Shown here: piece after piece, positions 1 through 12,305 of the stretch | Layout: every line of letters begins with the position of its first letter | Position numbering within the stretch: position 1 is the stretch's first letter | Assembly: GCA_037074705.1 (NCBI GenBank) | Contig: CM073591.1 | Span: forward strand, 85,354,032 to 85,418,031 | Length of the DNA stretch: 64,000 bases | Source: Zhengitettix transpicula | Lineage: Eukaryota > Arthropoda > Insecta > Orthoptera > Tetrigidae | Direction of reading: 5' to 3' | The notes under the pieces: generated by a model | What the model was told of the DNA's origin: nothing | The model's input: the letters and a program-made list of their open reading frames with translations, nothing else | Database searches by the model: none | Program-made: the position numbers and the translations under genes

Positions 1-383
1 AATGGAGCACTTTTTCTTCTCATAAATGACGGTGAGTTCTATGATTTTTCCGTGCAGAGTAAAAAGAAAGAGACAAAATATGCGAGATCTGATAAACAGT
101 GCCCTGTTGTTGCACGAGCAGTATGCTTACTACGTGCCAGATCAGGAAAAATGATTGATTTAATGAAAATCAGATCATATCAGATATTGTTAAGTGCTTA
201 CGATACCTATTTGCATTTATGAGAAAAAAAATATTGCTGAAGGTTAATATCAACGAGGCCTATACATTTCCAATACGCTACAAGTATGAAAACAATAAAT
301 TGTCCGGATGTTGCATTAATCATCAGTTTTCCGCTCAAAGCTATTTTTTGTAGTTCATCTTTTATTTAAGTCAAGTGCAAAGT
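1..383. other. unassigned AT-rich sequence
   Basis: No gene, repeat family or splice signal was recognised. It ends at the left target-site duplication of the first RepA copy. Confidence 0.4.
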
Positions 384-956
384 TCTTATTCGCATAATAA
401 GCCTGCGAGAGGTAACCTGCGAGGGATGTTCTCTCGCAGGCAGAACCTTTTAGGAGAGATACGAAGGGGCTACCTTTGGGTATGCCTTTTCCTCTCCGTT
501 TTTGAACTAAGGTTCCCACAAGGCGAGGCACCTCGACCTGTTTTGAGAGGTGTATGTTCCGGGGTCGCAGACCTTGGGCATACAGTAAGAGTTGTTCGCT
601 ATTCCCATTGGAATAGTCGGCCAGCTGCCTCCTAAACTGGTCGAGACACGGAGAAGGTAATGCTGCGTCCCCACAGCAAACTCCTCTCCCGCTATAGGAA
701 GGGCGTGGGACAAGTACCCAATGCCCGACCTACCCGATGCAGGTTTTTCTAAGGTTTTCCCTGCATTCCTTTAGGCGAATGCCGGGTATGATCCTTAAAA
801 TATAGCCCGGGGGCCCTAGTAACCCTTGGCTACCTTCCTCCACCCTTCCGCATCCCCCCTTTCAAATCCCTTCCTATGATATTAAAGGGGAGTTGCCCAA
901 AGTGGATCACCCTCATGTAGCCTGTTGCCCTAAAAAAAATCTTATTCGCATATAAG
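384..956 (+). mobile_element. RepA retroposon copy 1, full length, with target-site duplication
   Basis: The element body is about 402-939 (538 bp). It is flanked by near-identical direct repeats, TCTTATTCGCATAATAAG at 384-401 and a 17-bp version at 940-956, and ends in a run of eight A. It is far richer in G+C than its surroundings. Its 5' end has an 8-bp stem, CCTGCGAG at 416-423 pairing with CTCGCAGG at 433-440. The poly(A) tail and long target duplication show insertion by LINE-type target-primed reverse transcription. Short open frames on both strands (375-635 plus, 507-713 minus) recur in other copies only because the copies are similar. I do not recognise the family; no RT or endonuclease is encoded, so it is non-autonomous. 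Confidence 0.8.
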
Positions 957-1729
957 TATTATGCATATGTGATATCGTAGTAAAATTGCACTCTTATCAC
1001 ATCAAATAAGTGTTCTCAATTTCATACGTCGGCAATAGCACTGTTTGGTGCGACATAAGCAGCTCCATTTTAATTATGTCTTTCTTATTATATGAGCTGT
1101 GAGAAAAATTATGAACTGTTTAACCGTAAATAAAAGAAGCGTACCATAATTTTTTTTAAAAAACTGAAGTGACTCCCACTCAAATGTTTTTTGATGAAAC
1201 TATGGTAAAATTTACAAAAACGCATTTTTGGCGTTTTTTAATTTTGTTTTCTTCTCACTGTAATTGCCTTTGGTTTGTTCATATGGATAGTAATGATTTC
1301 ATGACAATGCCTTATACGGTCCTTATTTTCTGATGGTGTATTAGTGGCATGAATTATTTAATTGCGCTAATGGGTTTGGCAAACATCCTCTTTACACTGC
1401 GATTTATACTAACTAGGCATGCAGTCAAAATTGGCACTTTGCCGCAGAACTTCGGATTACGGTTATAACTTGTGTACCAAATTAATAGTTAGGATTAATA
1501 TTTTAGATGTTTTTGTTTAAGGTAAACCACTACTTTTTTGTGATAGTAACTACGGCGGAAAAATTCCATATTTATGACAACGATACTATGCATAGAAGAA
1601 CCAAAAATTTATATAATCCTAACTGACTCTCTGGCTGCAATAAATATAATAATCAACTCAAATATATGGATTGGTACCGTCAATAAATTCAGAGAAAACA
1701 TATGACAATCCTAAAAAGACAATAATAAA
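957..1729. other. unassigned AT-rich sequence
   Basis: No exon-like frame or repeat was recognised in this stretch. It ends where the RNase H remnant of a LINE becomes readable. Confidence 0.35.
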
Positions 1730-2363
1730 TTAATGATACGATGGATACCGACATACAAAGGTATAGAGGGAAACGAAAGGGCTGACAATAGTGCTAATAT
1801 AGAGGCATCTCAAAAGCAGAATAAAAACAACAGTCCAATATGCACTAAAAAGGACGGGGGCTAGCCTATGTCAGAATTCTGTAGAAAAAATGGAAAAGTG
1901 TAGAAGAAGAAGGAAGGAAGAAATATTCCATAAGGAAGTTGACAACTTTAAGGAAATAACCTAAGCTGTCAATCTATCACGGAGATAGCAAGTGGTTGTT
2001 GCTAGGATAACTGTCTACTCTAACCTCACGCAACCCTATCTGGTCTGTATTCTACGTCACTGCAACCTATATGTGACTTATGTAATGCTACTCTGACAAT
2101 CCAGCATGCCCTCTACGACTGCCCAAAGAACGACAGGATTACATAAGAAAGAATATATGTACCTCAGCAGCGGCAATAAATAACCTTGTTAAGTCTGGTA
2201 AGGAAACTGGCATTCAAGATATAATGTAATTAGACGTTGAACCTTAGGTTCAGAATAATATTTCTATATAATACGAATCAAATGTAATAATTTCATGCAG
2301 TAGTTATGGAAAGTCGCCTATGACTAATATGTTGACGCGACTATAAACTATAAATAAATAAAA
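1730..2363 (+). pseudogene. degenerate LINE 3' end: RNase H tail and zinc-binding C-terminus
   Basis: From 1739 one frame reads RWIPTYKGIEGNERADNSAN, which matches the end of the RNase H domain in I/Jockey/R1-type non-LTR retrotransposons (usual form W-x-P-x-H-x-G-x-x-G-N-E-x-A-D). The histidine of that motif is lost (T-Y-K). The frame stops at about 1863. In another frame near 2069-2125 it reads CDLCNATLTIQHALYDCPK, the C-x2-C...H-x4-C knuckle that closes such ORF2 proteins. The non-coding tail ends at about 2363 in an A-rich segment and resembles the tail of the LINE fragment at 30.6-30.7 kb. It has several stops and frameshifts, so it is dead and 5'-truncated. Confidence 0.75.
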
Positions 2364-2962
2364 TTGAAGACGGTTGACTTGGAGCTTTGGTAAATTGACA
2401 TTTTATAAACCGATTTCTTCCACTCACTATAACATCCCCATTAAAATGTCGTAATACAACGTCACGTGGTTGATCATCATTCTTCGTAAAGCGGCGCATG
2501 TAAACTTCATCGTCAGCTGTGAACTGTGATGGTTAGTTTGTAATGACGTGGCAAGTCTTGTTATGCGACGTGCTAGCTATCTGTGACTGATAATCCCAAC
2601 TGCCGACGGAGTTGAGTAAACGAGTTTCCCGTCAGTGGCGCAAAGTTTGGCGGTAAACATGGCGGTTTCGGTGTTGCTCATGCAGCTAGGTTACCCGATA
2701 ATTGCCGCGGGGAACAACAGCTGCCTCTGACGAGGTCTGTTTATTGTTCACAGCAACCCGCCGAATATTTTTGCACCGTTTCCTGTCAATGGTTCAATCT
2801 ATACATCCATCAAATTAACTGAGCAACAAGTTTGAATTCTCTATTTTAGATCATTATATTAGCACTAATTGCTTGTTTTGGCTCCAACAATAAAAGCTCT
2901 GCTCGGGTCTGCGCGATTTGTGACTTTCGACTTGTCCCGTTAATTGCAGTAGCAATTATATT
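2364..2962. other. CpG-rich unassigned region
   Basis: This stretch, mainly 2440-2960, is richer in CpG and G+C than its neighbours and contains TGACGTGG-like and CACGTGG motifs. I find no long open frame. It could be part of an unrecognised transposon or a regulatory region. Confidence 0.3.
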
Positions 2963-3126
2963 TGCATAGGAGTCGGGTGAAAAATAGCCTTCCCGTGTTA
3001 TCAGCCCATAAAATAAATCACGGTCCCGCTATATAAATATTCTATTGACATCAGCTGCATTGGAGGGGTAGTGTGAAATCATTTCAGTACGTAAGAAACA
3101 CAGTAAATCCAACCATCTACATGATT
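2963..3126 (+). repeat. left arm of a 164-bp inverted repeat pair
   Basis: This segment is the reverse complement of 7805-7968, with only a handful of mismatches and no indel visible by eye. It contains a TATA-like TATATAAATA sequence and a GTACGTAAG motif that resembles a splice donor. The arms could be terminal inverted repeats of a ~5-kb DNA element (2963-7968), or two solo pieces of a larger element in opposite orientation. No transposase frame was seen between them. Confidence 0.75.
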
Positions 3127-3731
3127 AGCTATGAGATTATCCTCTGGGTCTTTGGTGGGCCACAAATAAATAAACATTTATATCACCTTTAAGATTTTAT
3201 TTGGTAGTACCAAAAGTAATGCAATTATTAAGTAAAAATAATCGTAAATTCACTATACCAGACTTAATCAAATGAGTCCAGGGATAAAATCCGGACTTTC
3301 GAGCTCAAACATCTGGATCAGCGTTAAGACAATTAACGGCGTGATTCACACTGATTGTAGAGATTATAGGGTTGACTTGAAAGCTCGTATTCGCTTACCG
3401 ACGTATGTATCAAAAAAATTACCACCCATTCAAAATTAAACTTAGAATCCAACGACCTTAGTAAATATTCTTTCGTAGATACGACCATAGCTGACTGTAA
3501 TGATTTGTCTGCAAGCCAACTAGGAGACTCCTCCGGTAAATGCGGAATCATGTAGAGATAGGAATATTGTTCAAGCTAAATATATACTATCAACTAATTA
3601 GCCTTAGTTCGTATGGATGAAAAATTTATATTTATAATATTAGTAATCTCTGTAATTTGATACTTAAGTTATATTGTTTTGTATAAAATGTATTACCACC
3701 GGACTCCGCCATTATGTCGAAATATATATAT
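3127..3731. other. unassigned sequence with a short satellite-element fragment
   Basis: Positions 3385-3454 are the reverse complement, with few mismatches, of 10,777-10,847, the start of the tandem-repeat element described there. A minus-strand scrap of that element is therefore present. The rest is unassigned. Confidence 0.5.
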
Positions 3732-4680
3732 TGTACTGCCATTTATTAAGCCATTAATTGTTTTTAAATAATTTAAATTGTTAGCGATTAAATAAATTGT
3801 AAGCGTTATTTTAGCGACCAAAAGCGACAATAGCTCTGAGCTCTGTTGCTTTGATGAAAAGCCGAGATGGAAATGCGCCTAAACTCGGGAGGCACTACGA
3901 TAGTTGGCTGCGAAACATTGCAAGGAGCAGAACAAGTAATAAAACTTGAGCAGAGACTAGACGTCGTTAATGTATTACCACTTAAAGTTGTGAATTAATA
4001 CAAAGTAAAACTTTCACGGAAGTATTGCAGCGTAAATATTGGAAAGTAAGAGCAGTTTTTGTCAGAATAGAACTTTCCAAAATCTTCGTGGAGGAATTGT
4101 TCCATGAGAACATTGGTAAATTGTTGTGGAGCGGAGCAGTCAACGAAATACAGCCAATCTTGCCAAATTTTAATGTGAAGTGTAGAATCAGTGAAAACCA
4201 AGGCCTGATATAAAATTAAAGTGTGTAAAAGTGTCCGAAAGATATAAAATTGATTGTTCTGGTACCAGACCGACGGTCCGTAAGTAACATAACATTGATA
4301 AATTTGTAAACTATAATTAAAAGGGTAGTCAGATTTCGTTCAAAGTTCATTTAGTTCAGCTTTCATTCCACTTATATTTCATATTGTTTTTAGGTTAATG
4401 TTTTTTATATTTTGAATTGTTAAGTCAAAGTATACATTTATCGTGTCCTAGTTATCAAACCCAGTGATGACCTTGAGATTAAGAGATTTTCAGCATATTG
4501 GATTGTAAATATTGATGTGTATTTGCTAGAACAACATAAATTGTAAATAATCAAAGACCAGCATATAAAGATAGGGCTAAAAATGTGCATTTTCAAGAAA
4601 TAATAAAAAAAACTTTAAATATTAATAATTTTATTAATCATTCCTTTAATTTAATTAATGCCTACTTGTTATTTATTACA
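3732..4680 (+). mobile_element. solo LTR-like element, family L1, copy a
   Basis: It begins TGTACTGCC and ends TTATTTATTACA (TG...CA), is 949 bp long, and is flanked by ATAT on both sides (3728-3731, 4681-4684), as a 4-bp target duplication. Its interior aligns by eye with copy b: a shared block reads GCAGCGTAAATATTGGAAAG near 4026 in a and near 19,111 in b. It also holds the family-wide segment around TATCAAACCCAGTGA and a GTAAGTAAC splice-donor-like site at about 4279. No gag or pol frames are present; the open frames on either strand inside it are short and not conserved. Confidence 0.7.
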
Positions 4681-6460
4681 ATATCTATCTATAATTGTTA
4701 TCCTAAACGCACTGAAGAAACTTCAAGTGGACAAATTATGTTAATTCAAAAATATCATACTCATTCAGAAAATAAAACTGGGTTTTATGGCACAATACTC
4801 AAAACTTTAAAAGAATACCGTAATTACTACTTAACCCGATGATACTGTATTGTCAAATATTGAGATTCAGAAAGAGCCAAGAATCTGTTTTCTTTAAGAC
4901 ATTTACGAGTTATAATAAATTACCTAAAGCATTACTAATTATTGTGACAGATTTATTATTGTTTTTTATTAATATTTTATGTTACATATATATTATATAC
5001 ATTATATAACATATATATGTATATGTATGCTAAATTGGAAGAAAAAATATAAGTTTAGTGTCATGGACCGCGCACTATCTTTAAGCTGTAACAGAATTAT
5101 AGTTGTACATCATTTTACAATCGAATTAAATGAAACCTTTAGACTTTAAAATAACTGAAATATTTGTTTACGCGTAAGTGACGATTTATTATCTAATCAA
5201 TACAAAACATTTAAAAAAATGAATAATCGAGACAAACATTTGTTTGTCAGCCTCTGTTATACAGATAAACTTGACTGACGTATTACATTGAGTTTTCAGA
5301 AATTTGTTTCCCGGATCGTAATGGAAAACGATCTACGTAAATACGCAGCCATCGAAATTTAATTTTTTTTTTCGAAGTTCGCGGTGTGAACGCAAATCAG
5401 GGACTATTTCCCTGAACGCTCCATGTAGTCGTACCTATATATCACAATCATGATACGCAGAAGCAGAAAAGGGGCGGTTAGTGGAGCCACGTTAATTCGA
5501 AAAGTGCGTTACGTGACGAACGCAAAGCACAGTGCATGGGGGATGTGTACACAGACCAGAAAACATTGGGAGACAACATTTGATAGACTCTAGTCATTAC
5601 GTATATAGCTTAGTATTTTTAGAAAAAAAATTTAATGCCAGGCATACAAATGCTGATAAAGTGATGATGTAGTGAAAGTCGAGAAATAATTACTCGACAG
5701 TCAATATAATAAATTAGAAAAAATATTAAGATCAAATAATTAAACGCATAAGATTTTTGATTAATTGTAATAATTATGTTCTGTAAATAAATTAATGATC
5801 CTGATTCTCTGGGATGTTGTGTTAAAATTATACATTAATAATTAATTAAAATTAATTTCCATGTTTACTTCTTAACAAATAACGAACAAATATATGATTA
5901 CATGAATAAACACGAAATAATTGTAGATCTGTATCTTTTGATAATTTATAATCCAATAAATTGATTAAATACATATTCAGCATCAAACATATTTGTTTCA
6001 TTTTTTAATTATTAATTTTATTGTAAATGGTATGTTGTAATTACCAATTAAACTTATTCATAAAAGAAATATTTGCTTCATTTGTTCATATAGTATATAC
6101 GTGTACTACTTATTGCCGAAACAATCATGAATTAAATATAGATTCCGTTCAAAAATTTAATTCGTTCATGAGTTTATCGTACACAAAAATTCTGAATACC
6201 AGCTTTATGAAATAAATATATTTTATTAGTCTGTACAACCTTTGTATAATGCTATATCACATTACAAAACTTATTCAGGGAATGAATTATAATAAATAAT
6301 ATCATAAGTGAATTAATTTTCCATATCAGAAAAAATTTAATAAAACAATTGATAAAAATATATTTGCTTAACGTTTCGTCTTTAATTGAGGATTTATCAG
6401 GTTTACATTGGAGTTGGATTTTTAACATGTGAATATGTTCTCATATAAAATAATTAGAGG

Positions 6461-6506
<46 letters not shown>

Positions 6507-7804
6507 GTTGGAGGATAATATTTTATAAACATATAGTATTGTGAATAGAACATTTTAGACAAATGTGGATCGCTCAAGGCCTAACGATGAAATGGCCTTT
6601 AGTTTAAGAAAACAAAAACTAAACAATTCGTATCTTGGTAGAATAAACAATGTCCAGTGTACAGACAAAGCTGTACTATAATATAAAGCATTAAAAATCT
6701 CTTTGATTTCAAAATTATGACTTGATATTAATATATAAAAATATTTTGAGTTTGTCTCAGAAAAAAATTGTTGTATGAGCAATAATAACTTTTCAGCTAA
6801 CTGAAAAATATTATGATAATAAAATTTTCATTTCATGTAGCTATATATTAAATTCCTTATAGTTAATGGTGAAGAAAATGAAAATAAAATATGATAACAA
6901 GAGCAAGGGAGATTCTTTGTTTCCACAGTTCGCTTCAAATTTAATGTAATATTGCAATTCGTTAATACGTTTTATGAAAAAATTGAAGTATTATCTTAGA
7001 TAATTATTAGTTTTAATTTATAATAAAGTTTCTAATTTTAACTGTTCTTTTGTCAGCATACTGATTGGCGTGTTAATCATAAGGAATTCTATCAGCAACA
7101 CGTGTGTTATAGTTTGTGCTCTTCCTTCAACCAGGAAATTGCGTAACCGCCATCTAGGGAGCAAACAGAGTGAGAACCCTGAAGGCAAAACGAGATACCG
7201 ACATTGCACTCCGAAATTGGAGCCTAACTTCATAATACGCACTTGCGCTCAATCACAGTGGAGACGTGGACTGCAATAATCTGTGGCGAGCCCCTAAGCG
7301 TCCAATAGATTTACATCAAAGGGGAAACGTACTTAATGGAATACCGATCCTACATCTCATGTGCCAATATCTTTGTTTCAATTACATTCCTAACGACGTA
7401 ACAAGTTTTTGAGAATGGTTTTGAACCTCAACTTCTCATAATTCTTATCTTAGTTTTTTAATATTTTAGTATGTCTCGCTGTAAAAGTAGCTCATACAAT
7501 CTTTTGCAATTTCATCTTCAGTGTTTGGATAAGTATCTTACAATACTGACTTAAAATTTCAAAAATTTCTATTTTTTAGTTTAAATGTAGGGCATCACCG
7601 TTCATTATATAGAATTAAAAGACATAAATCAGATGCATTTAGACTTAACCTATTATTTTAACATTTTCAGTAAGTACCTGTTCGATGTCTTATTTCCTTT
7701 CTGATTGGACTTATTCTTGATCAAATGTTGATGTCCTTGTTTCCACTTATTTCTCCTTTCAATTATCATTTTACTGTAGTGAATTTTGTTTCTAAAAAGT
7801 TTTA
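4681..7804. other. unassigned AT-rich region with CpG-rich islands
   Basis: No exon was identified. It contains a (TA)n tract at 6463-6500, a CpG-rich patch at about 5280-5560, another G+C-richer patch at about 7080-7340, and at about 6370-6415 (minus strand) a tail-like motif, CCTGATAAATCCTC...GAAACG. That motif resembles the 3' tails of Penelope-like or LINE elements elsewhere in the window. If the 164-bp inverted arms are terminal repeats, this would be the interior of that element. Confidence 0.35.
6463..6500. repeat. (AT)n microsatellite
   Basis: Uninterrupted AT dinucleotides. Confidence 0.98.
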
Positions 7805-7968
7805 AATCATGTAGATGGTTGGATTTACTGTGTTTCTTACGTACTGAAATGATTTCACACGAACCCTCCAATTCAGCTGATGTCAATAGAATATTTATAT
7901 AGCGGGACCGTGATTTATTTTATGGGCTGATAACACGGGAAGGCTATTATTCACCCGACTCCTATGCA
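7805..7968 (-). repeat. right arm of the 164-bp inverted repeat pair
   Basis: Reverse complement of 2963-3126 at about 97-98 percent identity by eye. It has the same length and carries the same TATA-like box on the minus strand. Confidence 0.75.
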
Positions 7969-8297
7969 TATCAATTCCATAGTGTGCGATAATTAGTACC
8001 ATCTGGTAAATTGCAGTTGCTCATTGGTACCTTCGAAAACACTGAAATAGTAAAAGTGAAGCAATACAATAATATCTGGTTATTATGCTTACGTTAAAAT
8101 CATTTCAGGTAAACGAGTCAATGAATTTTAAATAGTTATTAATATATACAAATATCTACTTAGTATAAACGGACCAATAAATATAATTTACAAGCTGAAG
8201 CTAAGGCACAACGGTTTATGAAATCGTGTACTATTTCCGTCAATTTTGTTCCCAGTCGTTTAGTATATATCGGTTATTAAAATGCTTCCGAATTATT
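7969..8297. other. unassigned sequence
   Basis: Nothing recognisable lies between the inverted-repeat arm and the second RepA copy. Confidence 0.35.
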
Positions 8298-8855
8298 GTT
8301 CCTTCTTAGGCAGGCAGTACCTGCGAGGGATGTTCTCTCGCAGGCAGAACCTTGTAGGAGAGAAAGGGGCTACCTTTGGGGATGCCTTTTCCTCTCCGTT
8401 TTTGAACTAAGGTTCCCACAAGCCGAGGCACCTCGGCCTGTTTTCAGAGATGTATGTTCCGGGGTCACAGACCTTGGGCATACGGTAAGAGTTGTCCGCT
8501 ATTCCCATTGAAATAGTCGGCCAGCTGCCTCCTAAACTGGTCGAGGCACGGAGAAGGGAATGCTGCGTCCCCACAGCAAACTCCTCTCCCGCTATCGGAA
8601 GGGCCTGGGACAAGTACCCAATGCCCGACCTACCTGATGCAGGTTTTTCTAGGGTTTTCCCTGCATCACTTTTAGGCGAATTGCCGGGTAGGATCCTTAA
8701 ACCATAGTCCGGGGGGCCCTAGTTAACCCTTGGCTACCTTCCTCTACCCTTCCTCATCCCCCCTTTCAAATCCCTTCCTATGCTACTAAAGGGGAGTTGC
8801 CCAACGTGGATTACCCTCATGTAGCCTGTTGCCCTAAAAAAAAGGTTCCTTCTTA
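8298..8855 (+). mobile_element. RepA retroposon copy 2, full length, with 11-bp target-site duplication
   Basis: The body is 8309-8844 (536 bp), flanked by perfect direct repeats GTTCCTTCTTA (8298-8308 and 8845-8855). It has the same 5' hairpin as copy 1 (stem 8320-8327 with 8337-8344) and the same 3' end, GTTGCCCTAAAAAAAA. This is the best-preserved copy and defines both element ends. No internal pol III A and B boxes were convincingly seen, so a tRNA origin is unproven. Confidence 0.85.
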
Positions 8856-10439
8856 CTGCTCACTCTACATTTTTGTTCTTATATGCATGTTACTCCTTCA
8901 ATAAATTTTAAATCAGCACTCACATGTTGAAATTTAACGATGCGTTGTATCTTTCGTGTGTTTTGATAACGATGCGGAATGCTGCAGACAGTAATGTACT
9001 AACAATACTTTGTACAAACAATAAAAGAGCCTTTTTATTTTCACATTATACAAACATACGTTGCAATTTAATTTCTAATACGTCCTCAGCAAGAGTCCAA
9101 AATTTATACAAGTTTCCCAATTATTGTATAATAATTACAATTCCGGAAAGAAGACAAATAAATCCAATTTAAGAAGCAGAACATGTCATAAGCAAATATA
9201 ATAGTTGAGGTTAAATTTCCCAGTTAATGAAATTACTGCATTTAAAATAGTAACAAACGTAGAGAAGTACTCACATAAATAACATCTTCAAATTTACTAA
9301 AGCTAATGCATTATTTTGAGTTACCATGCACAATTTACGAATGTTTCCTACATCGTTGTCCAGCCAACAATGGTACAGTCACAGTTTAAATAAGTTTCCT
9401 AATGCTTTTACAATTCCTCTACAATAATTATTTAATATTAAAGACTGCGAGTACCCATTTTTATTCCTTGTTCAAAGGTATAAAGTCATCCAACCTCCTA
9501 AGGGAAAAACTTGCATACTTACCTCTATGTTACAAGCGTACCCACTTACGCACTCCCGCTAACAGCGTTGCCAAATTTCCCATGGCAGTGCTTACTTGCT
9601 TTATGACATCACCGTAGAAAACGACTATTCGACACAGTCTCGTTAGAGATTCGTAGTAGATAATTAGTTAAATTACATCTAAATATAATGTCATATTGTG
9701 TATTTAACAAAACTAATAGGTCTGTAGTAATTTGTTTTATTATTCATTTTTAAAGACTTTAAATGTAAGCCAATGATTTGATAACAGGTAATATTTCGGT
9801 ACAAAGTTGTAAATTTTGCCTATCAGTTTATTGGCGCAAGAAGTCAAACATTAACAATTGATATTAAAATTAGATTCATATACGAGGATTCTGAGGTAAT
9901 GCATATTTTTACTGTCTTCATTCAAGTAAAATATTTATTATTATTGAATATAGTATTCAGAGCTATAATTTGGCAATAAAATAATTCAATCAATTTTAAT
10001 TTAATTTGAATCTTAAATATCCATATCTTGGGAGCAGGAAGTAATGCAACTTATGATATATTCGACATATTTCAGTAATTTTCCTTACTTCATGAACTTT
10101 CTTTAATTGAAATGTGCAAATTATTGACAGACATCTATTCTCATCTAATATGATTCAAACATATCTCTTTTTTAATTAAAAATTGTTCTGATGCAAATTT
10201 AATGCCCTTCAAATAAAACGGATTATTCTGAAAACAAAATCTTATTACACTTGCGTTAGGTAAAATTTACTTTAATTTCGTAAGAGAATTAATTAAATCG
10301 TTGATACATCTTGCATACAGAACTAACGAAACATTGGTGCAATTATTTGTCTCCTATTTCGAAGAAAAATGTCTATGATAATGTGGAAGGGTTGGAAAAT
10401 GAAACGAACATGTGTTGTCTGTTTTCTAAACGTTTATTA
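8856..10439. other. unassigned AT-rich region with a possible minus-strand first exon
   Basis: On the minus strand, 9,505-9,640 is G+C-richer and includes TTGGCAACGCTG. It ends in a canonical donor, GAG|GTAAGTATG, near 9502-9511. That arrangement could be a non-coding first exon, but no downstream exon was linked to it. Nothing else was recognised. Confidence 0.25.
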
Positions 10440-12305
10440 AATACTAGCTGGGTGGCCGGCGTTGCCCGATATGTTTCCAATTTCGGTTGCTTTTGCGCTA
10501 TTTTTATGTAACGCTCCTCAAACCCTATCCCTACATGTGCTCACCTCCAATGCTGAAGGGGTTGAAGTCATTGACCAAATATATCGGCCGCTTTTACATG
10601 TTAGAAGCTGACAACCCCCAAAAATTAGCGTTAATCAAAAAGTATTTATTCCACGCAAAAATCGTCCAATTTTATTGTCTTAAAATTTCTACCCCCGCCC
10701 ACCACCTCCCAAACCGGTCGCGTTACGCAGGTTGTCACAATTAAACTCAGCGGAATTCATAGTCTCTGAATTGATTCGTTGGATTCTAAATTTAATTTTG
10801 AATGGGTGGTAATTTTTTTTATACATACGTCAGTAAGTGTATACGAATGATATAATTGAACTCGGCGACATCCATAACCTCGGATGTGACTCCAACCTCG
10901 GTTGTATTCGCGTTATTTTATTGTAGCGTTACATCTCCCTACCCCTAAAAGTGCTCTACTGATAAGCCCGAAAGGGTTGAAGCTATACTCAGACAACATG
11001 TAGAGAAATTTTATGAATCTCATTCATCCCGAAAAATATTTAGGAGTTGCAAAAATCGGTATATTAATATGTTTGACAATTTCCACCCCGACCACGCCCG
11101 TACCTGGGAGGTTAATTGCTAGTTTAATGTCATAATTAAACTCATCGTTATCCATAACTTTTGTTTTGACTCCAGTCTCGGTCTTATTCGAGTTATTTTC
11201 TTGTAACATTTCTCCACCCCGCCCCTAGGGCGCTCCTTTCCCATGCCGTAATATGTTGAAATTTTACTGGCATACATTGGTACAAACACTATTAATCACT
11301 TTTACCCGTAAAATATTTATCCGACTCAAATATCGGCCGTGTTAGCATGTTTGAAGATTTCCACCCCCAACCACCCCCTCTTGGGGGACTTAAACAGCAA
11401 CTTTAATATCATAATTTAACTCACTGACTACCATATTCCTGGATTTGAGTCCCATCTCGATTGTGTTTGCGTTATTTTTATATAAATATACTCCACACAC
11501 CTTAAGGGTGCTCCACTCCAAATTTCGAAACATGTTATATTAAATATATTCGACAAAATATCAACTGCTAAACATATTTGAAAATTTTAACCCCCGTACA
11601 CTCCCGTTTGGGGAAGTTAAACTGTAAGTTAATTGTCATAATTAAACACAGCGACAAATATAATTCCGGATTCGACTCGAAACTCGAATGTGTTTGCGTA
11701 ATTTCATGTAATGACACTCCACCCGTAACCCTTAAGGGTAGACTATTCCCATTCCTAAAATAAGTTGAAATTATATGCAGATAACATGTAGTGAAATTTT
11801 ATGAATGCTATTGATCCCGAATTATATTGATTCAACGCAAAAATCGGCCGGTTAGCATGTTAGAGGTAAATGTCAAGTTGAATGTTATAAATAAACTCAG
11901 TGACATCCATAAACTTCGATTTGACTCCAATCTGAGTTGTATTCGCGTTATTTTCCTGTAAAGCATAACCACTCCTAACCCTAAAGGTGCCTTTCCGTAG
12001 GGTGTAGGGGATGAAAATTATATTCAGATAACATCGGTAGAAACACTATCAATGTCTTTGACCACTAAAAATATTTATCCAACTATAATTTTGACTTTCT
12101 TAGCATGTTTAAATATTTCCACCCCCGCTTCTGGGGGTGGTAGACGCATCTCCCCCCAACAGTGATTGTTTCCTGGTCACAAAGAAAACGTGTACGAAAT
12201 TTGGTGAAATTTGCTCTACCGATGTAGATTTGTATAAGGAACATACAAATATATATATACATACATACAAACAAACAAACGCTCTGCTTTATTTATTAGA
12301 TTAGA
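10440..12305 (+). repeat. satellite-bearing repeat element, locus 1
   Basis: It starts with ATACTAGCTGGGTGGCCGGC and ends near TTATTTATTAGATTA after a CATACATACAAACAAACAAA stretch. The interior is a diverged tandem array. The anchor ATAATTAAACTCAGCGACAT, or variants of it, recurs at about 10,855, 11,135, 11,414, 11,641 and 11,890, giving spacings of 280, 279, 227 and 249 bp. Each unit also holds CCACCCCC-rich, GGTTGAAATTATA-like and TTAGCATGTTTGAA-like blocks. Three loci in the window share this architecture. No protein is encoded, and I cannot assign a class with confidence. Confidence 0.7.

Noticed and set aside
375..713. Short proteins on both strands of RepA
   Set aside because: The frames occur because RepA is G+C-rich and multicopy. 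Nothing resembles a known protein, and no coding bias was shown.
10440..12305. CRISPR-like array
   Set aside because: Units are ~250-285 bp and diverged, with no short identical repeats or unique spacers; the genome is eukaryotic.
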